From: Streptomyces sp. NBC_00234
GTDB taxonomy: Bacteria > Actinomycetota > Actinomycetes > Streptomycetales > Streptomycetaceae
Assembly (NCBI RefSeq): GCF_036195325.1
Contig: NZ_CP108101.1
Location: forward strand, 2,604,001-2,668,000
Direction of reading: 5' to 3'
DNA length: 64,000 bases
The notes under the pieces were generated by a model. It worked only from the letters and a program-made list of their open reading frames with translations. It searched no databases and was not told the DNA's origin. The position numbers were made by a program, and so were the translations under genes. Each line of letters starts with the position of its first letter. Within the stretch, counting starts at the first letter, position 1. This document shows, one piece after another, positions 28,448 to 36,380 of this stretch.

Positions 28448-29800
28448 TCAGGTGAGAGTGAGGGTCAGGACACCGGAGTAGGCGCCGGGGGCCGTGAACT
28501 CCGGTACGTCGAGGGACAGCCCCGCGTCGACGGTGAACTCACCGCCGGTGAACGCGGCGTTCGGCGTGGATGCCAGGGTCGCCCCCGCGTTGCCGACCGT
28601 GCCCTGGGAACCGGCGGCACAGGTGCTCGGGCTGCCGGCCTTGGTCGCGCAGGCCGGGGTCCAGCTCAGCTCCCCGGCGCCGATCGTCGCCCCGCCGGGG
28701 CCGGTGAAGTCGGTGACTCTGCCGGTGAGGGACCAGCCCGCGGGTCCGCCGCGGAAGTCCTTGACCGTCACCGTGTTCAGCGCTCCGGTGGAGGCACCGC
28801 CCACGCCGAAGTCGACGGCGCTCAGCTGGACGGCGTCGCCGGCCTGGGTCATGGACAGCGTGCCGCCCTTCACCAGGGAGTCGATCCGCTGACTGAGCGG
28901 GGGCACGTCTCCGACGAGGGTGTACGCGGCAGGTCCCGCGCCCTTCGCCGGATCCCAGCTCGCGCCCTCGAACGCCACGATGCCGACGGTCGACGGATCG
29001 GTGATCTTCGGCCGGAAGGTGAAGCCGCCCGAGGCGGCGGCCTTGGAGGTGATCTTGTCGGCGGTCGGCGCGGAGCCGTTCCAGCCGGCGACGGTCACAT
29101 CCGCGTTCGGGGTGAACGCGGTGCCGGTGACGGTCACCCGGTCTCCGGGCTTCCCGGAGGCCGTGCCGAGGGTGATGGCGCGTTCGTTGACGGGACCGCC
29201 GCCGCCCGTGGCGATGATCGTCTCGGAGACGGGAGCGGGCGGGCTCTTCACGGTGCAGGGGGTGTCCAGCTCCATGAGGTAGCTGGTGTGGATGTTGTAG
29301 TCGCCGGGCGACAGCGTGATCTCGCCCGGTGCGGTGACCACGAAGGTGCCGGTCATCTCGAAGGCCGGGAACTCTCCCAGGCCGGGCACCGGTGCGTTCC
29401 GCTTCGGCCCGGTCACGGTGACGGAGCCGGTCTGGGCTCCGGCCAGGGTGAGCTTCCCGGTGGGCGTCATGATGTCGGCGGGCAGCGGCAGGTCCACGGG
29501 GTTGCTGGCCGCGGGCTTGACGACCTTGTAGGTCACCGTGACCGTGTCGCCCACCGCGGGAGCGGCGTTGTCGACGGTGATCTGCGCCGTGGTCGTCCCC
29601 TCGATCGGCGGGATTCCCGCGATGGGGGGCGGCACGCAGCGGGTGACGAAGTCCACCGCCACCGAGGCCGTCGCCGCGGCACCGGCTGCCGGTGCCATCA
29701 CCCCTCCCCCGGTGACCGCGAGAGCGGCCACCCCCACAACTGCCGCCCAGCGGCGCCTTCGCCCGGCGGATCTTCGGCTCGGCGGACCCAGAGTTGCCAT
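28448..29800 (-). CDS. Large secreted protein with WxL-type C-terminal domain
   Basis: A 450-residue exported protein with a long signal peptide (Arg-rich n-region, hydrophobic core, about 42 residues). Residues ~45-190 form a beta domain bounded by Cys55 and Cys182, similar to the whole of the small secreted protein at 30047-30535. Residues ~205-300 look like an IPT/TIG-type Ig repeat (GTASGKPGDRVTVTGTAFTPNADVTVAGW). Residues ~305-450 match the WxL domain: VTVKDFRGG-PAGWSLTGRVTDF carries the Trp-x-Leu motif (356-358), and the end LSLDVPEFTAPGAYSGVLTLTLT is the typical WxL terminal strand. WxL domains bind peptidoglycan non-covalently in Firmicutes; function here is inferred. Confidence 0.78.
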   Translation of the reverse strand: MATLGPPSRRSAGRRRRWAAVVGVAALAVTGGGVMAPAAGAAATASVAVDFVTRCVPPPIAGIPPIEGTTTAQITVDNAAPAVGDTVTVTYKVVKPAASNPVDLPLPADIMTPTGKLTLAGAQTGSVTVTGPKRNAPVPGLGEFPAFEMTGTFVVTAPGEITLSPGDYNIHTSYLMELDTPCTVKSPPAPVSETIIATGGGGPVNERAITLGTASGKPGDRVTVTGTAFTPNADVTVAGWNGSAPTADKITSKAAASGGFTFRPKITDPSTVGIVAFEGASWDPAKGAGPAAYTLVGDVPPLSQRIDSLVKGGTLSMTQAGDAVQLSAVDFGVGGASTGALNTVTVKDFRGGPAGWSLTGRVTDFTGPGGATIGAGELSWTPACATKAGSPSTCAAGSQGTVGNAGATLASTPNAAFTGGEFTVDAGLSLDVPEFTAPGAYSGVLTLTLT

Positions 29801-29913
29801 GGTGTGCCCCCTCCTCAGGGTGTGGGCGCAGCGGCTCTGCGGTACTTCTGCGCCTACGGGCGGCCATTGACGACCGGCCGGACAAAGAAGTCAAGGGACT
29901 CGAAATGTCTCAA

Positions 29914-29928
29914 CTGATGGACCATCAG
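29914..29928. promoter_or_regulatory. Palindrome CTGATGGACCATCAG upstream of the large WxL-like gene
   Basis: Perfect 7-1-7 inverted repeat about 115 bases upstream of the start codon. It matches the near-palindrome at 30775-30789 in 14 of 19 positions including flanks, suggesting a shared regulator for the two secreted-protein genes. Confidence 0.5.
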
Positions 29929-29992
29929 ATACTGTCAACTTCCCTGCGGACAGGGGAGGATCGGTACTCACCGGATGACAGAAACGCCGGTG

Positions 29993-30027
29993 GGCCGCTG
30001 CCGCCGATTGGTGCGGCGGCAGCGGCC
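29993..30027 (-). terminator. Terminator of the small secreted protein gene
   Basis: A 14-bp perfect stem (29993-30006 with 30014-30027; GGCCGCTGCCGCCG) and 7-base loop, 20 bases after the stop codon. Confidence 0.75.
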
Positions 30028-30046
30028 GTCATGCGCCCCGGTCCGG

Positions 30047-30535
30047 TCAGTCGACGACGAACGGACCCGGTGCCTGCGAGGTGACCGCGTCGCACGAGAC
30101 GGTCGTCCCGAAGATCTGGAGCGTGAGCGCGGTACCGCCGAAGTACGAGTCGAGCGTGTCACCTGCCGCGAAGGCGGTGGCGCTCGTCAGCGGCCCGCTG
30201 ACGAATGCTCCGAACGCCGGGATGGAGGGGTTGCTGCTGCCCGAGAAGGTGGCCGTCGCCGGCCCACCGTTGCGGGCCAGCTTGAGCGTGGTCGTCGCGG
30301 CACCCGCCCCGATGGGGAGCGGCGTGACGACCGAGGTGCTGACGGTGATGGTGATGCTGCTGCCCGACTGCACGGCACGGAGGTTGGCGTCGCCACCGCC
30401 GAAGCTCCCGCAGTCGTAGTCCGCCGCGGCATTCGCGGGCGTCACCGCCGTCGCGGCCGGCGCGAGGGCCAGTCCGCTCACGGCGAGAGCACCCGCGGCG
30501 AGCGCCGCACCGATACAGAATCTGCTGCGTCTCAT
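30047..30535 (-). CDS. Small secreted beta-rich protein (small WxL-locus type)
   Basis: A 162-residue protein with a signal peptide (MRRSRFCIGAALAAGALAVSGLALAPAATA). The mature part has Cys42 and Cys148 near its ends, probably a disulfide, around a beta-sandwich-like sequence (SITITVSTSVVTPLPIGAGA, PATATFSGSSNPSIPAFGAF). It aligns loosely with residues 45-190 of the large WxL-like protein: PLP segment, L-x-L strand, GxxN-x3-P-x2-G-x-F and closing Cys. No WxL motif of its own. An SD AAGGGGA precedes the ATG. Function unknown; cell-surface location is clear. Confidence 0.78.
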   Translation of the reverse strand: MRRSRFCIGAALAAGALAVSGLALAPAATAVTPANAAADYDCGSFGGGDANLRAVQSGSSITITVSTSVVTPLPIGAGAATTTLKLARNGGPATATFSGSSNPSIPAFGAFVSGPLTSATAFAAGDTLDSYFGGTALTLQIFGTTVSCDAVTSQAPGPFVVD

Positions 30536-30872
30536 TCGGTTCCCCTTCCCTTGTCAGGGAGTTGTCGTCTGCCGCACGAGGGCGCACCGGTCCGCACAGT
30601 GGAGTCCCACCGGGCCCGCGGTCCGGTCGTACGGCATGCGGGCACGGCGCTGCAGGGCTGTGTGGAGGGCGTGCGCGGACCGTCCGCGGGCGGGGGGCGC
30701 GCCGCACGGAAGGCTGGACGACCGAAGGCGGTACGGGGCTGCGGCTCGCGCCCCGGACCCGGCCGTCGCTGAATCTGACGGTCCGTCGGATGAACTGCTG
30801 TTCATTGATGCGCAGCGCGGCAGCGATTGCAAGAGGAAGTCCCTTGATCCTTCGGGGACTTGGCGGGGATTT
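30536..30872. other. 337-bp intergenic region upstream of the small secreted protein gene
   Basis: No supported gene. It holds the near-palindrome at 30775-30789, a 7-1-7 palindrome CGCGGAC-C-GTCCGCG at 30674-30688 that could be a hairpin, and the probable promoter of the small secreted protein gene. Confidence 0.5.
30775..30789. promoter_or_regulatory. Near-palindrome CTGACGGTCCGTCGG upstream of the small secreted protein gene
   Basis: A 7-1-7 inverted repeat with one mismatch, flanked by AT on each side like the site at 29914-29928. It lies about 240 bases upstream of the start codon. Confidence 0.42.
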
Positions 30873-31265
30873 CTACGGGTGCGTCAGCGGATGGGCGCTG
30901 TTCGTGCGGCTCTCGCGCCAGGCCGCGATCCCGGCGAACGCGAGGGCCGCACCCAGGACGCCGACGGCCAGGCCGAGCCAGTCGGTGCCATCTCCGTGCG
31001 TCAGCTCCCAGAGCGCGGAGCCGCCCGCCCAGAGGGCCATCACGGCGATCAGCACACTGCCGGTGACAGCGGCGGCCCGGGCGGCACGCCTCCTGCCGCG
31101 CTGCTTCAGCAGTTCACGGGCGACGAACGCGGCCATCACGAACGGACCGAGATCGTGGTACTCGGGGAGACTGCCGGTCGCCGCCCGCTCGATCACCGTA
31201 CCGACGGCGATGACGCCGGACAGGACCAGCACCACCCAGGCGAGCGAGGACCGGCGCCGGCTCAT
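30873..31265 (-). CDS. Small membrane protein, unknown function
   Basis: A 130-residue protein with three or four hydrophobic segments (SLAWVVLVLSGVIAVGTVI, FVMAAFVARELL, AAAVTGSVLIAVMALWAGG, LGLAVGVLGAALAFAGIAAW). A cluster of Arg lies between segments two and three. The start ATG overlaps the stop of the cytidine-deaminase-like gene by four bases, so it is the last gene of the phoH-ybeY operon. I do not recognise a named family. Confidence 0.75.
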   Translation of the reverse strand: MSRRRSSLAWVVLVLSGVIAVGTVIERAATGSLPEYHDLGPFVMAAFVARELLKQRGRRRAARAAAVTGSVLIAVMALWAGGSALWELTHGDGTDWLGLAVGVLGAALAFAGIAAWRESRTNSAHPLTHP

Positions 31266-31633
31266 GAACCGGCAGGGACGCTGAGCCGCAGCACACCGTC
31301 GGGGCCCGCCAGCAGGACCGGGGTGTCGGGTCCGCCCAGGTCGCTCACCGCCGCGCGGTCGGCCTCCGAAGCGGTCTCGGCCTCGGTGACCACCGCGGCG
31401 GCCTCCAGCGACTTCGCACCGCTCGCCACCGCCATCGCGACCGCGGTCTGCAGGGCGCTGAGCTTCAGCGAGCGGAGGTCGACGGTGCCCGCGACGTACG
31501 TACGCCCTGTCTCGTCGCGCACGGCGGCGCCCTCGGGCACGCCGTTGCGCGCCCTCGTGGAGCGGGCCAGCGTGATGATCTTGCGGTCCTCGGCGGCGAG
31601 TCCGGTGCTCTGGGGGTCGGTGCTCTCGGTCAT
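31262..31633 (-). CDS. Degenerate cytidine deaminase homologue
   Basis: A 123-residue protein placed where actinobacteria have a gene often annotated 'cytidine deaminase' between the CorC-like and era genes. The fold pattern is kept (AAVRDETGRTYVAGTVDLRSLKLSALQTAVAMAVASGAKSLEAAAVVTE). The catalytic HAE is absent: the helix reads LSALQTA. No PCxxC zinc motif follows. It therefore cannot be a zinc deaminase as written and is probably structural, regulatory or ribosome-related. Homologues in mycobacteria share the location. Confidence 0.75.
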   Translation of the reverse strand: MTESTDPQSTGLAAEDRKIITLARSTRARNGVPEGAAVRDETGRTYVAGTVDLRSLKLSALQTAVAMAVASGAKSLEAAAVVTEAETASEADRAAVSDLGGPDTPVLLAGPDGVLRLSVPAGS

Positions 31634-31674
31634 GGCCCGAGCATAGGCCAGGGCCGGAACGGCGGACCGGCCGG

Positions 31675-32028
31675 TCAGGGCCGGTCGAGCCGGAGCCGCT
31701 CCGCCTTCGGCAGGCCCGCCACCACGAGGTCGTAGGAGTCCTCGATCAGCTCGCGGACCATCCGGTCGGGGAGACCGGAGACCGTCACGGTGTTCCAGTG
31801 GCGCTTGTTCATGTGCCAGCCGGGCACGATCGCGGGGTACTCCTCACGGAGCCGGATCGCCTCGTCCGGATCGCACTTCAGATTCGCCGTCAGCGGGCGG
31901 GCGTCCAGGACACTGAGCGCGAACATCTTGCCGAGCACCTTGAACACCGATGCCTCCGGCCCGAACGGGAACTCCTCCACGCTCGCGTTGAACTCCAGGC
32001 AGAACGCCCTCAGCTCCTGCGGCGTCAC
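31675..32028 (-). CDS. MmcQ/YjbR family protein
   Basis: A 117-residue protein of the YjbR fold (CyaY-like), with FPFGPEASVFKVLGKMFALSVLD, LKCDPDEAIRLREEYPAIVPGWHMNKRHWNTV and MVRELIEDSYDLVVAGL. YjbR proteins are described as DNA-binding-like but their role is unsettled. The GTG start overlaps the stop of the CNNM/CorC gene (GTGA), so it is translated from the same mRNA. It is an insertion into the conserved ybeY-corC-cdd order. Confidence 0.88.
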   Translation of the reverse strand: MTPQELRAFCLEFNASVEEFPFGPEASVFKVLGKMFALSVLDARPLTANLKCDPDEAIRLREEYPAIVPGWHMNKRHWNTVTVSGLPDRMVRELIEDSYDLVVAGLPKAERLRLDRP

Positions 32029-33308
32029 CCCGCCTCAGCCCCCTCCGGCTCCGCGAGCACCGTGACGATCTTGTTCCGGCGGCCCGCCGGGGATTCCGCG
32101 GTGAGCCGGAGCCTGCGGCCGTCGGGCAGGTCCACCACCGACGAGGCGCCCGCGATCGGGACCCGCCCGAGCGCCTTGGCGAGGAGGCCGCCGACCGTCT
32201 CGACGTCCTCGTCGTCGTACTCGTCGAGGCCGAACAGCTCCCCGAGGTCGCCGATGTCGAGCCTGGCCGTGACCCGGAAGCTGCCGTTGCCCAGTTCCTG
32301 GACGGGCGGCAGTTCGCGGTCGTACTCGTCGGTGATCTCGCCGACGATCTCCTCGAGGATGTCCTCGATGGTGACGATGCCCGCCGTGCCGCCGTACTCG
32401 TCGATGACGACCGCGACGTGGCTGCGGTCCTGCTGCATCTCGCGCAGCAGGTCACCGGCGTTCTTCGTGTCCGGCACGAACGCGGCCGGCCGCATCGCCG
32501 TGGAGACCGGATCGGCCTCCGACTCCCGGTTGATGTGCGTCTTGCGGACCAGGTCCTTCAGGTACACGATGCCGACGATGTCGTCCTCGTTCTCCCCGGT
32601 CACCGGGATGCGCGAGAAGCCCGAGCGCAGGGCCAGCGTCAGTGCCTGACGGATCGTCTTGTAGCGCTCGATGCAGACCAGGTCCGTGCGCGGCACCATC
32701 ACCTCGCGCACGAGGGTGTCGCCGAGCTCGAAGACCGAGTGCACCATGCGGCGTTCGTCGTCCTCGATCAGCGATTCCTGCTCGGCCAGGTCGACCATGG
32801 CGCGCAGCTCGGCCTCACTGGCGAACGGTCCCTTACGGAAGCCCTTGCCGGGCGTCAGCGCGTTGCCGAGGAGGATCAGCAGCTGAGGGATCGGGCCCAT
32901 GATCCTGGCCAGCGGCAGCAGGACGTACGCCGCCGCGGTCGCCGTGTTCAGCGGGTGCTGGCGTCCGATGGTGCGCGGGGAGACCCCGATGGCGACGTAC
33001 GAGACGAGGACCATGACGCCCATCGCCACGGCCAGCGCCTCCCAGGTCTCCGGGAACTCCTGAAGGCAGGCGTAGGTGACCAGCACCCCGGCCGACATCT
33101 CGCAGGCGACCCGCACCAGCAGGGCGACGTTGAGGTAGCGGGTCGGGTCGGCCGCGACCTGTTCCAGCTTGGCGCTGCCGCGCCGCCCGGCCCGGACGGC
33201 TTCGGCCGCCCGGAAGCTCGACGTACGGGCGATGCCCGCCTCGGCACAGGCCGCGAGCCAGCCGACGACGACCAGCAGGACGGCGCCGGTGACGAGGGGG
33301 ACGCTCAC
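32025..33308 (-). CDS. CNNM/CorC-type transporter (hemolysin family, CBS domains)
   Basis: A 427-residue protein. An N-terminal DUF21 (CNNM) membrane domain with about four hydrophobic segments comes first (residues 1-190; [29 protein letters not shown]). Two CBS domains follow (about 205-330; [43 protein letters not shown]), then a CorC_HlyC domain (about 340-420; [36 protein letters not shown]). Relatives handle Mg2+/Na+ transport; 'hemolysin' is historical. It overlaps ybeY by four bases upstream and the YjbR gene downstream. Confidence 0.93.
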   Translation of the reverse strand: MSVPLVTGAVLLVVVGWLAACAEAGIARTSSFRAAEAVRAGRRGSAKLEQVAADPTRYLNVALLVRVACEMSAGVLVTYACLQEFPETWEALAVAMGVMVLVSYVAIGVSPRTIGRQHPLNTATAAAYVLLPLARIMGPIPQLLILLGNALTPGKGFRKGPFASEAELRAMVDLAEQESLIEDDERRMVHSVFELGDTLVREVMVPRTDLVCIERYKTIRQALTLALRSGFSRIPVTGENEDDIVGIVYLKDLVRKTHINRESEADPVSTAMRPAAFVPDTKNAGDLLREMQQDRSHVAVVIDEYGGTAGIVTIEDILEEIVGEITDEYDRELPPVQELGNGSFRVTARLDIGDLGELFGLDEYDDEDVETVGGLLAKALGRVPIAGASSVVDLPDGRRLRLTAESPAGRRNKIVTVLAEPEGAEAG

Positions 33309-33802
33309 GAGACGGTGGGGGCCGGGGAGGGGCCCGTCAGCCCGCGCTCACCGCGCCAGCCGTCGACGATCGCCGCCTGGAGGCCGAACATCTCGGCCTT
33401 CTCGTTCGGCTCCTCGTGGTCGTAACCAAGGAGGTGCAGCACCCCGTGGACGGTGAGGAGCTGGAGCTCCTCGTCCATGGAGTGCCCGGTCTCCGCCTCC
33501 TCGCCCTGCCGCTTCGCGACCTCCGGGCACAGGACGATGTCACCGAGGAGCCCCTGCGGGGGCTCCTCGTCGTCCTTGACCGGCGGACGCAGTTCGTCCA
33601 TCGGGAAGGACATGACATCCGTCGGACCCGGGAGATCCATCCACTGGATGTGGAGCTGCTCCATGGCGTCGCTGTCCACCACGATCACCGAGAGCTCGGA
33701 GAGCGCGTGGATCCGCATCCGTGCCAGTGCGTAGCGGGCGATGTCGAGGATCGCCTGCTCGTCGACCTCGGTTCCGGACTCATTGTTGACGTCGATCGAC
33801 AT
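33305..33802 (-). CDS. ybeY: Endoribonuclease YbeY (rRNA maturation)
   Basis: A 165-residue metallo-RNase needed for 16S rRNA 3' end processing and ribosome quality control. The zinc motif [11 protein letters not shown] gives ligands His119, His123 and His129. [10 protein letters not shown] and [10 protein letters not shown] are the other family blocks. It sits 12 bases after phoH and overlaps the CNNM gene, the order conserved in most actinobacteria. Confidence 0.96.
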   Translation of the reverse strand: MSIDVNNESGTEVDEQAILDIARYALARMRIHALSELSVIVVDSDAMEQLHIQWMDLPGPTDVMSFPMDELRPPVKDDEEPPQGLLGDIVLCPEVAKRQGEEAETGHSMDEELQLLTVHGVLHLLGYDHEEPNEKAEMFGLQAAIVDGWRGERGLTGPSPAPTVS

Positions 33803-33814
33803 GGTGCGCTGTGA

Positions 33815-34828
33815 CTACTTCCCGTTGGGGCTTTCTCGGCTGTCGTACTTCTCGTACGCGTCGACGATACGGCCGACCAGCTTGTGCCGGACCACATCCT
33901 CGGACGTGAGCCGGGAGAAGTGGACGTCCTTGATGCCCTCCAGGATGTCCTGGACCTGCCGCAGACCGCTCTTGGTGCCGCTCGGCAGGTCGACCTGGGT
34001 GACGTCGCCGGTGACGACGATCTTCGAGTCGAAGCCGAGCCGGGTGAGGAACATCTTCATCTGCTCGGCGCTGGTGTTTTGCGCCTCGTCGAGAATGATG
34101 AAGGCGTCGTTCAACGTCCTTCCACGCATGTATGCCAGGGGCGCCACCTCGATCGTGCCCGCCGCCATCAGCCGCGGGATCGAGTCGGGGTCGAGCATGT
34201 CGTGCAGTGCGTCGTAGAGCGGGCGCAGATACGGGTCGATCTTGTCGAAGAGCGTGCCGGGCAGGAAGCCGAGCCGCTCCCCCGCCTCGACGGCGGGCCG
34301 GGTCAGGATGATCCGGCTGACCTGCTTGGACTGCAGCGCCTGGACCGCCTTCGCCATGGCGAGATAGGTCTTGCCGGTGCCCGCGGGTCCGATGCCGAAA
34401 ACGATCGTGTGCTTGTCGATCGCGTCGACGTAGCGCTTCTGGTTGAGGGTCTTGGGGCGGATGGTGCGACCACGGCTGGAGAGGATGTTCTGGGTGAGTA
34501 CGTCAGCGGGGGTCTCGGAGCCGTCCCCGTCGCCGTTCTCGCTCGCCCTGAGCATGGCGATCGAGCGTTCCACTGCGTCCTCCGTCATCGGCAGACCGGT
34601 GCGGAGCACCAGCACCATCTCGTCGAACAGTCGCTGGATCAGGGCGACTTCCGTCGCATCCCCCACAGCGCTGATTTCGTTGCCCCGGACGTGGATGTCG
34701 ACTGCCGGGAATGCCGTTTCGATCACGCGCAGCAGCGAGTCGCCCGATCCCAGGAGCATCACCATGGGGTGTGCGGCCGGAATCCTGAACTGGGCACGCG
34801 CCTGCGGCTGTGTGGGTGTCTGAGTCAT
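33815..34828 (-). CDS. phoH: PhoH-like ATPase
   Basis: A 337-residue P-loop protein. An N-terminal KH-like region (VMLLGSGDSLLRVIETAFPAVDIHVRGNEISAVGD) precedes the helicase-like ATPase core: Walker A GPAGTGKTYLAMA, the ILTRPAVEAGERLGFLPG segment, and Walker B FIILDEAQNTS, with VVTGDVTQVDLP. Probably acts with YbeY in RNA processing, as the fixed linkage suggests. ATG 34828 with GAGGG seven bases upstream is chosen; an in-frame ATG nine codons earlier overlaps a GGGAGGT and is the alternative. Confidence 0.94.
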   Translation of the reverse strand: MTQTPTQPQARAQFRIPAAHPMVMLLGSGDSLLRVIETAFPAVDIHVRGNEISAVGDATEVALIQRLFDEMVLVLRTGLPMTEDAVERSIAMLRASENGDGDGSETPADVLTQNILSSRGRTIRPKTLNQKRYVDAIDKHTIVFGIGPAGTGKTYLAMAKAVQALQSKQVSRIILTRPAVEAGERLGFLPGTLFDKIDPYLRPLYDALHDMLDPDSIPRLMAAGTIEVAPLAYMRGRTLNDAFIILDEAQNTSAEQMKMFLTRLGFDSKIVVTGDVTQVDLPSGTKSGLRQVQDILEGIKDVHFSRLTSEDVVRHKLVGRIVDAYEKYDSRESPNGK

Positions 34829-34909
34829 GGGCCGGCCCTCGGGCCTGCACATACCTCCCGTTGCAGGGTTCTCGCTGCTCGACAACCTCTGGATCACCAA
34901 GCCTACGAC

Positions 34910-34922
34910 TTGGCACTGCCAA
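34910..34922. promoter_or_regulatory. Palindrome TTGGCACTGCCAA upstream of phoH
   Basis: A perfect 6-1-6 inverted repeat about 85 bases upstream of the phoH start, in the short gap behind the PfkB kinase gene. Candidate operator for the phoH-ybeY operon. Confidence 0.35.
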
Positions 34923-34947
34923 CACCGAAGGATTTTCGCAGCCCGGC

Positions 34948-36051
34948 CTACTGCCGGAAACCGATCGTCGGCACCGCCCGGCGCAGCGGCCACGAGCGGG
35001 TCGCGGCCGGCAGCAGTCCCTCCAGGAACGCATACCGCTCCAGGGCCGTCGGATCCTGGTCGGCGAAGGTGCGCACCTGCTGCCACCAGGCGGCGATCTC
35101 CGACCAGCCGGGGGCGGACAGCGAGCCGCCGAACTCCTGCACGGAGAGGGCGGCGGTCAGCCCGGCGAAGGCCAGCCGGTCGGCCAGCGGCCATCCGGCC
35201 AGGGTGCCGGTGACGAAGCCCGCGACGAAGACGTCGCCCGCCCCGGTCGGATCGAGGGCCTCCACCTCGATGGCGGGCACCTCGGCGGTGGTTCCGGTCG
35301 TCCCGTCGACGGCGTAGGCGCCTTCCGCCCCGAGGGTGACCACGGCGAGCGGGACCCGTTCGGCCAGGGCGTGGGCCGCCGCGCGCGGGCAGTCGGTCCG
35401 GGTGTAGCGCATCGCTTCCTCCGCGTTGGGCAGGAAGGCGGCGCAGTGCGCGAGGTCGGGCAGGGCGTCCAGGTCCCAGCGGCCGGTCTCGTCCCAGCCC
35501 ACGTCGGCGAAGATCAGGGCGCCGTTGCGTGCGGCGGTGGCCACCCAGGGCTCGCTGCGGCCGGGGACGAGGGAGGCGACGGCGGCGCGGGCGCGCGGTG
35601 GGCAGTGCGGGAAGGTCCGGCCGGGGACCGTGTCCGTCGCGGGGGCGGGCGCCTCGTGGCCGTGCGAGACCATGGTCCGCTCGCCCTCGTACGCCATGGA
35701 GACGGTGACGGGCGAGTGCCAGCCGGGCACGGTGTACGACATCGACAGGTCGATGCCCTCGCCCTGTTCGAGGGCGTCCCGGCAGTACTCCCCGTAGTGG
35801 TCGTCGCCGAACGCCGCGGCCATGGAGGTCCGCAGACCGAGCCGGGCGAGCGCGGTGGCCATGTTGGCGACCCCGCCGGGGCTGGAGCCCATTCCGCGGG
35901 CCCAGGACTCCGTACCGCGCACGGGGGCGCTGTCCAGGCCGGTGAAGACGATGTCGAGGAAGACCGTGCCCGTCAGGAAGACGTCGCACGCCGGGTCCTG
36001 CGGGACCCGCAGCCCCACGAGCGGGTCGATGCCTGTGTTGCCTGTGCTCAC
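34948..36051 (-). CDS. PfkB/ribokinase family carbohydrate kinase
   Basis: A 367-residue kinase. The substrate-binding N-terminus has DVFLTGTVFLDIVFTGLDSAPVRGTESWARGMGSSPGGVANMATALARLGLRTSM, containing the GG-x-N-A signature. The second PfkB signature is ALDPTGAGDVFVAGFVTGTLAGW with the catalytic Asp in GAGD. GTG 36051 has GGGAG seven bases upstream and gives the family length. Substrate unknown: sugar, nucleoside or sugar phosphate are all possible. It ends about 120 bases before phoH. Confidence 0.9.
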   Translation of the reverse strand: MSTGNTGIDPLVGLRVPQDPACDVFLTGTVFLDIVFTGLDSAPVRGTESWARGMGSSPGGVANMATALARLGLRTSMAAAFGDDHYGEYCRDALEQGEGIDLSMSYTVPGWHSPVTVSMAYEGERTMVSHGHEAPAPATDTVPGRTFPHCPPRARAAVASLVPGRSEPWVATAARNGALIFADVGWDETGRWDLDALPDLAHCAAFLPNAEEAMRYTRTDCPRAAAHALAERVPLAVVTLGAEGAYAVDGTTGTTAEVPAIEVEALDPTGAGDVFVAGFVTGTLAGWPLADRLAFAGLTAALSVQEFGGSLSAPGWSEIAAWWQQVRTFADQDPTALERYAFLEGLLPAATRSWPLRRAVPTIGFRQ

Positions 36052-36380
36052 CGTGCGCTCCCGGTCGTGCCAGATCTGAACAGTGCGAGATCCGGCCAGT
36101 GTGCCCGATCCGCCTCCGCATCCGGGTAGTCCGCGCCGCAGATACGTACCGTGACCTGCGCAAACATGCGCTGCTACCCGACCCTCACGACAGTAAACGC
36201 AAAGGTGACCCAGATCACACCTTGGCGACTTTCGGTCGGGTCTTCGCACTTGATACAAATTGGCCCGCGAGCACCGTTGGGGACAGTTACCGACGAGTGC
36301 CCCGACTCCCCCTTATTTCTCGCCTTACCCTCCCCTGCCTTCTTTCTTCTGCCTCTTCTGGCATGTCTTCAGGAACGCCC
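36052..36380. other. Divergent intergenic region, PfkB kinase / MFS transporter
   Basis: A 329-base region that should carry promoters for both genes. Its middle (36170-36310) is AT-richer, with TTGATACAAATT near 36250. I cannot assign definite -35/-10 pairs and see no gene. Confidence 0.45.

Noticed and set aside
30554..30832. Minus-strand 92-codon frame between the small secreted and small membrane protein genes
   Set aside because: No SD, no recognisable fold, and it would cover the upstream region and palindrome of the small secreted protein gene.
31262..31633. Annotation as an active cytidine deaminase (cdd)
   Set aside because: The HAE and PCxxC zinc motifs are missing, so no gene symbol was given.
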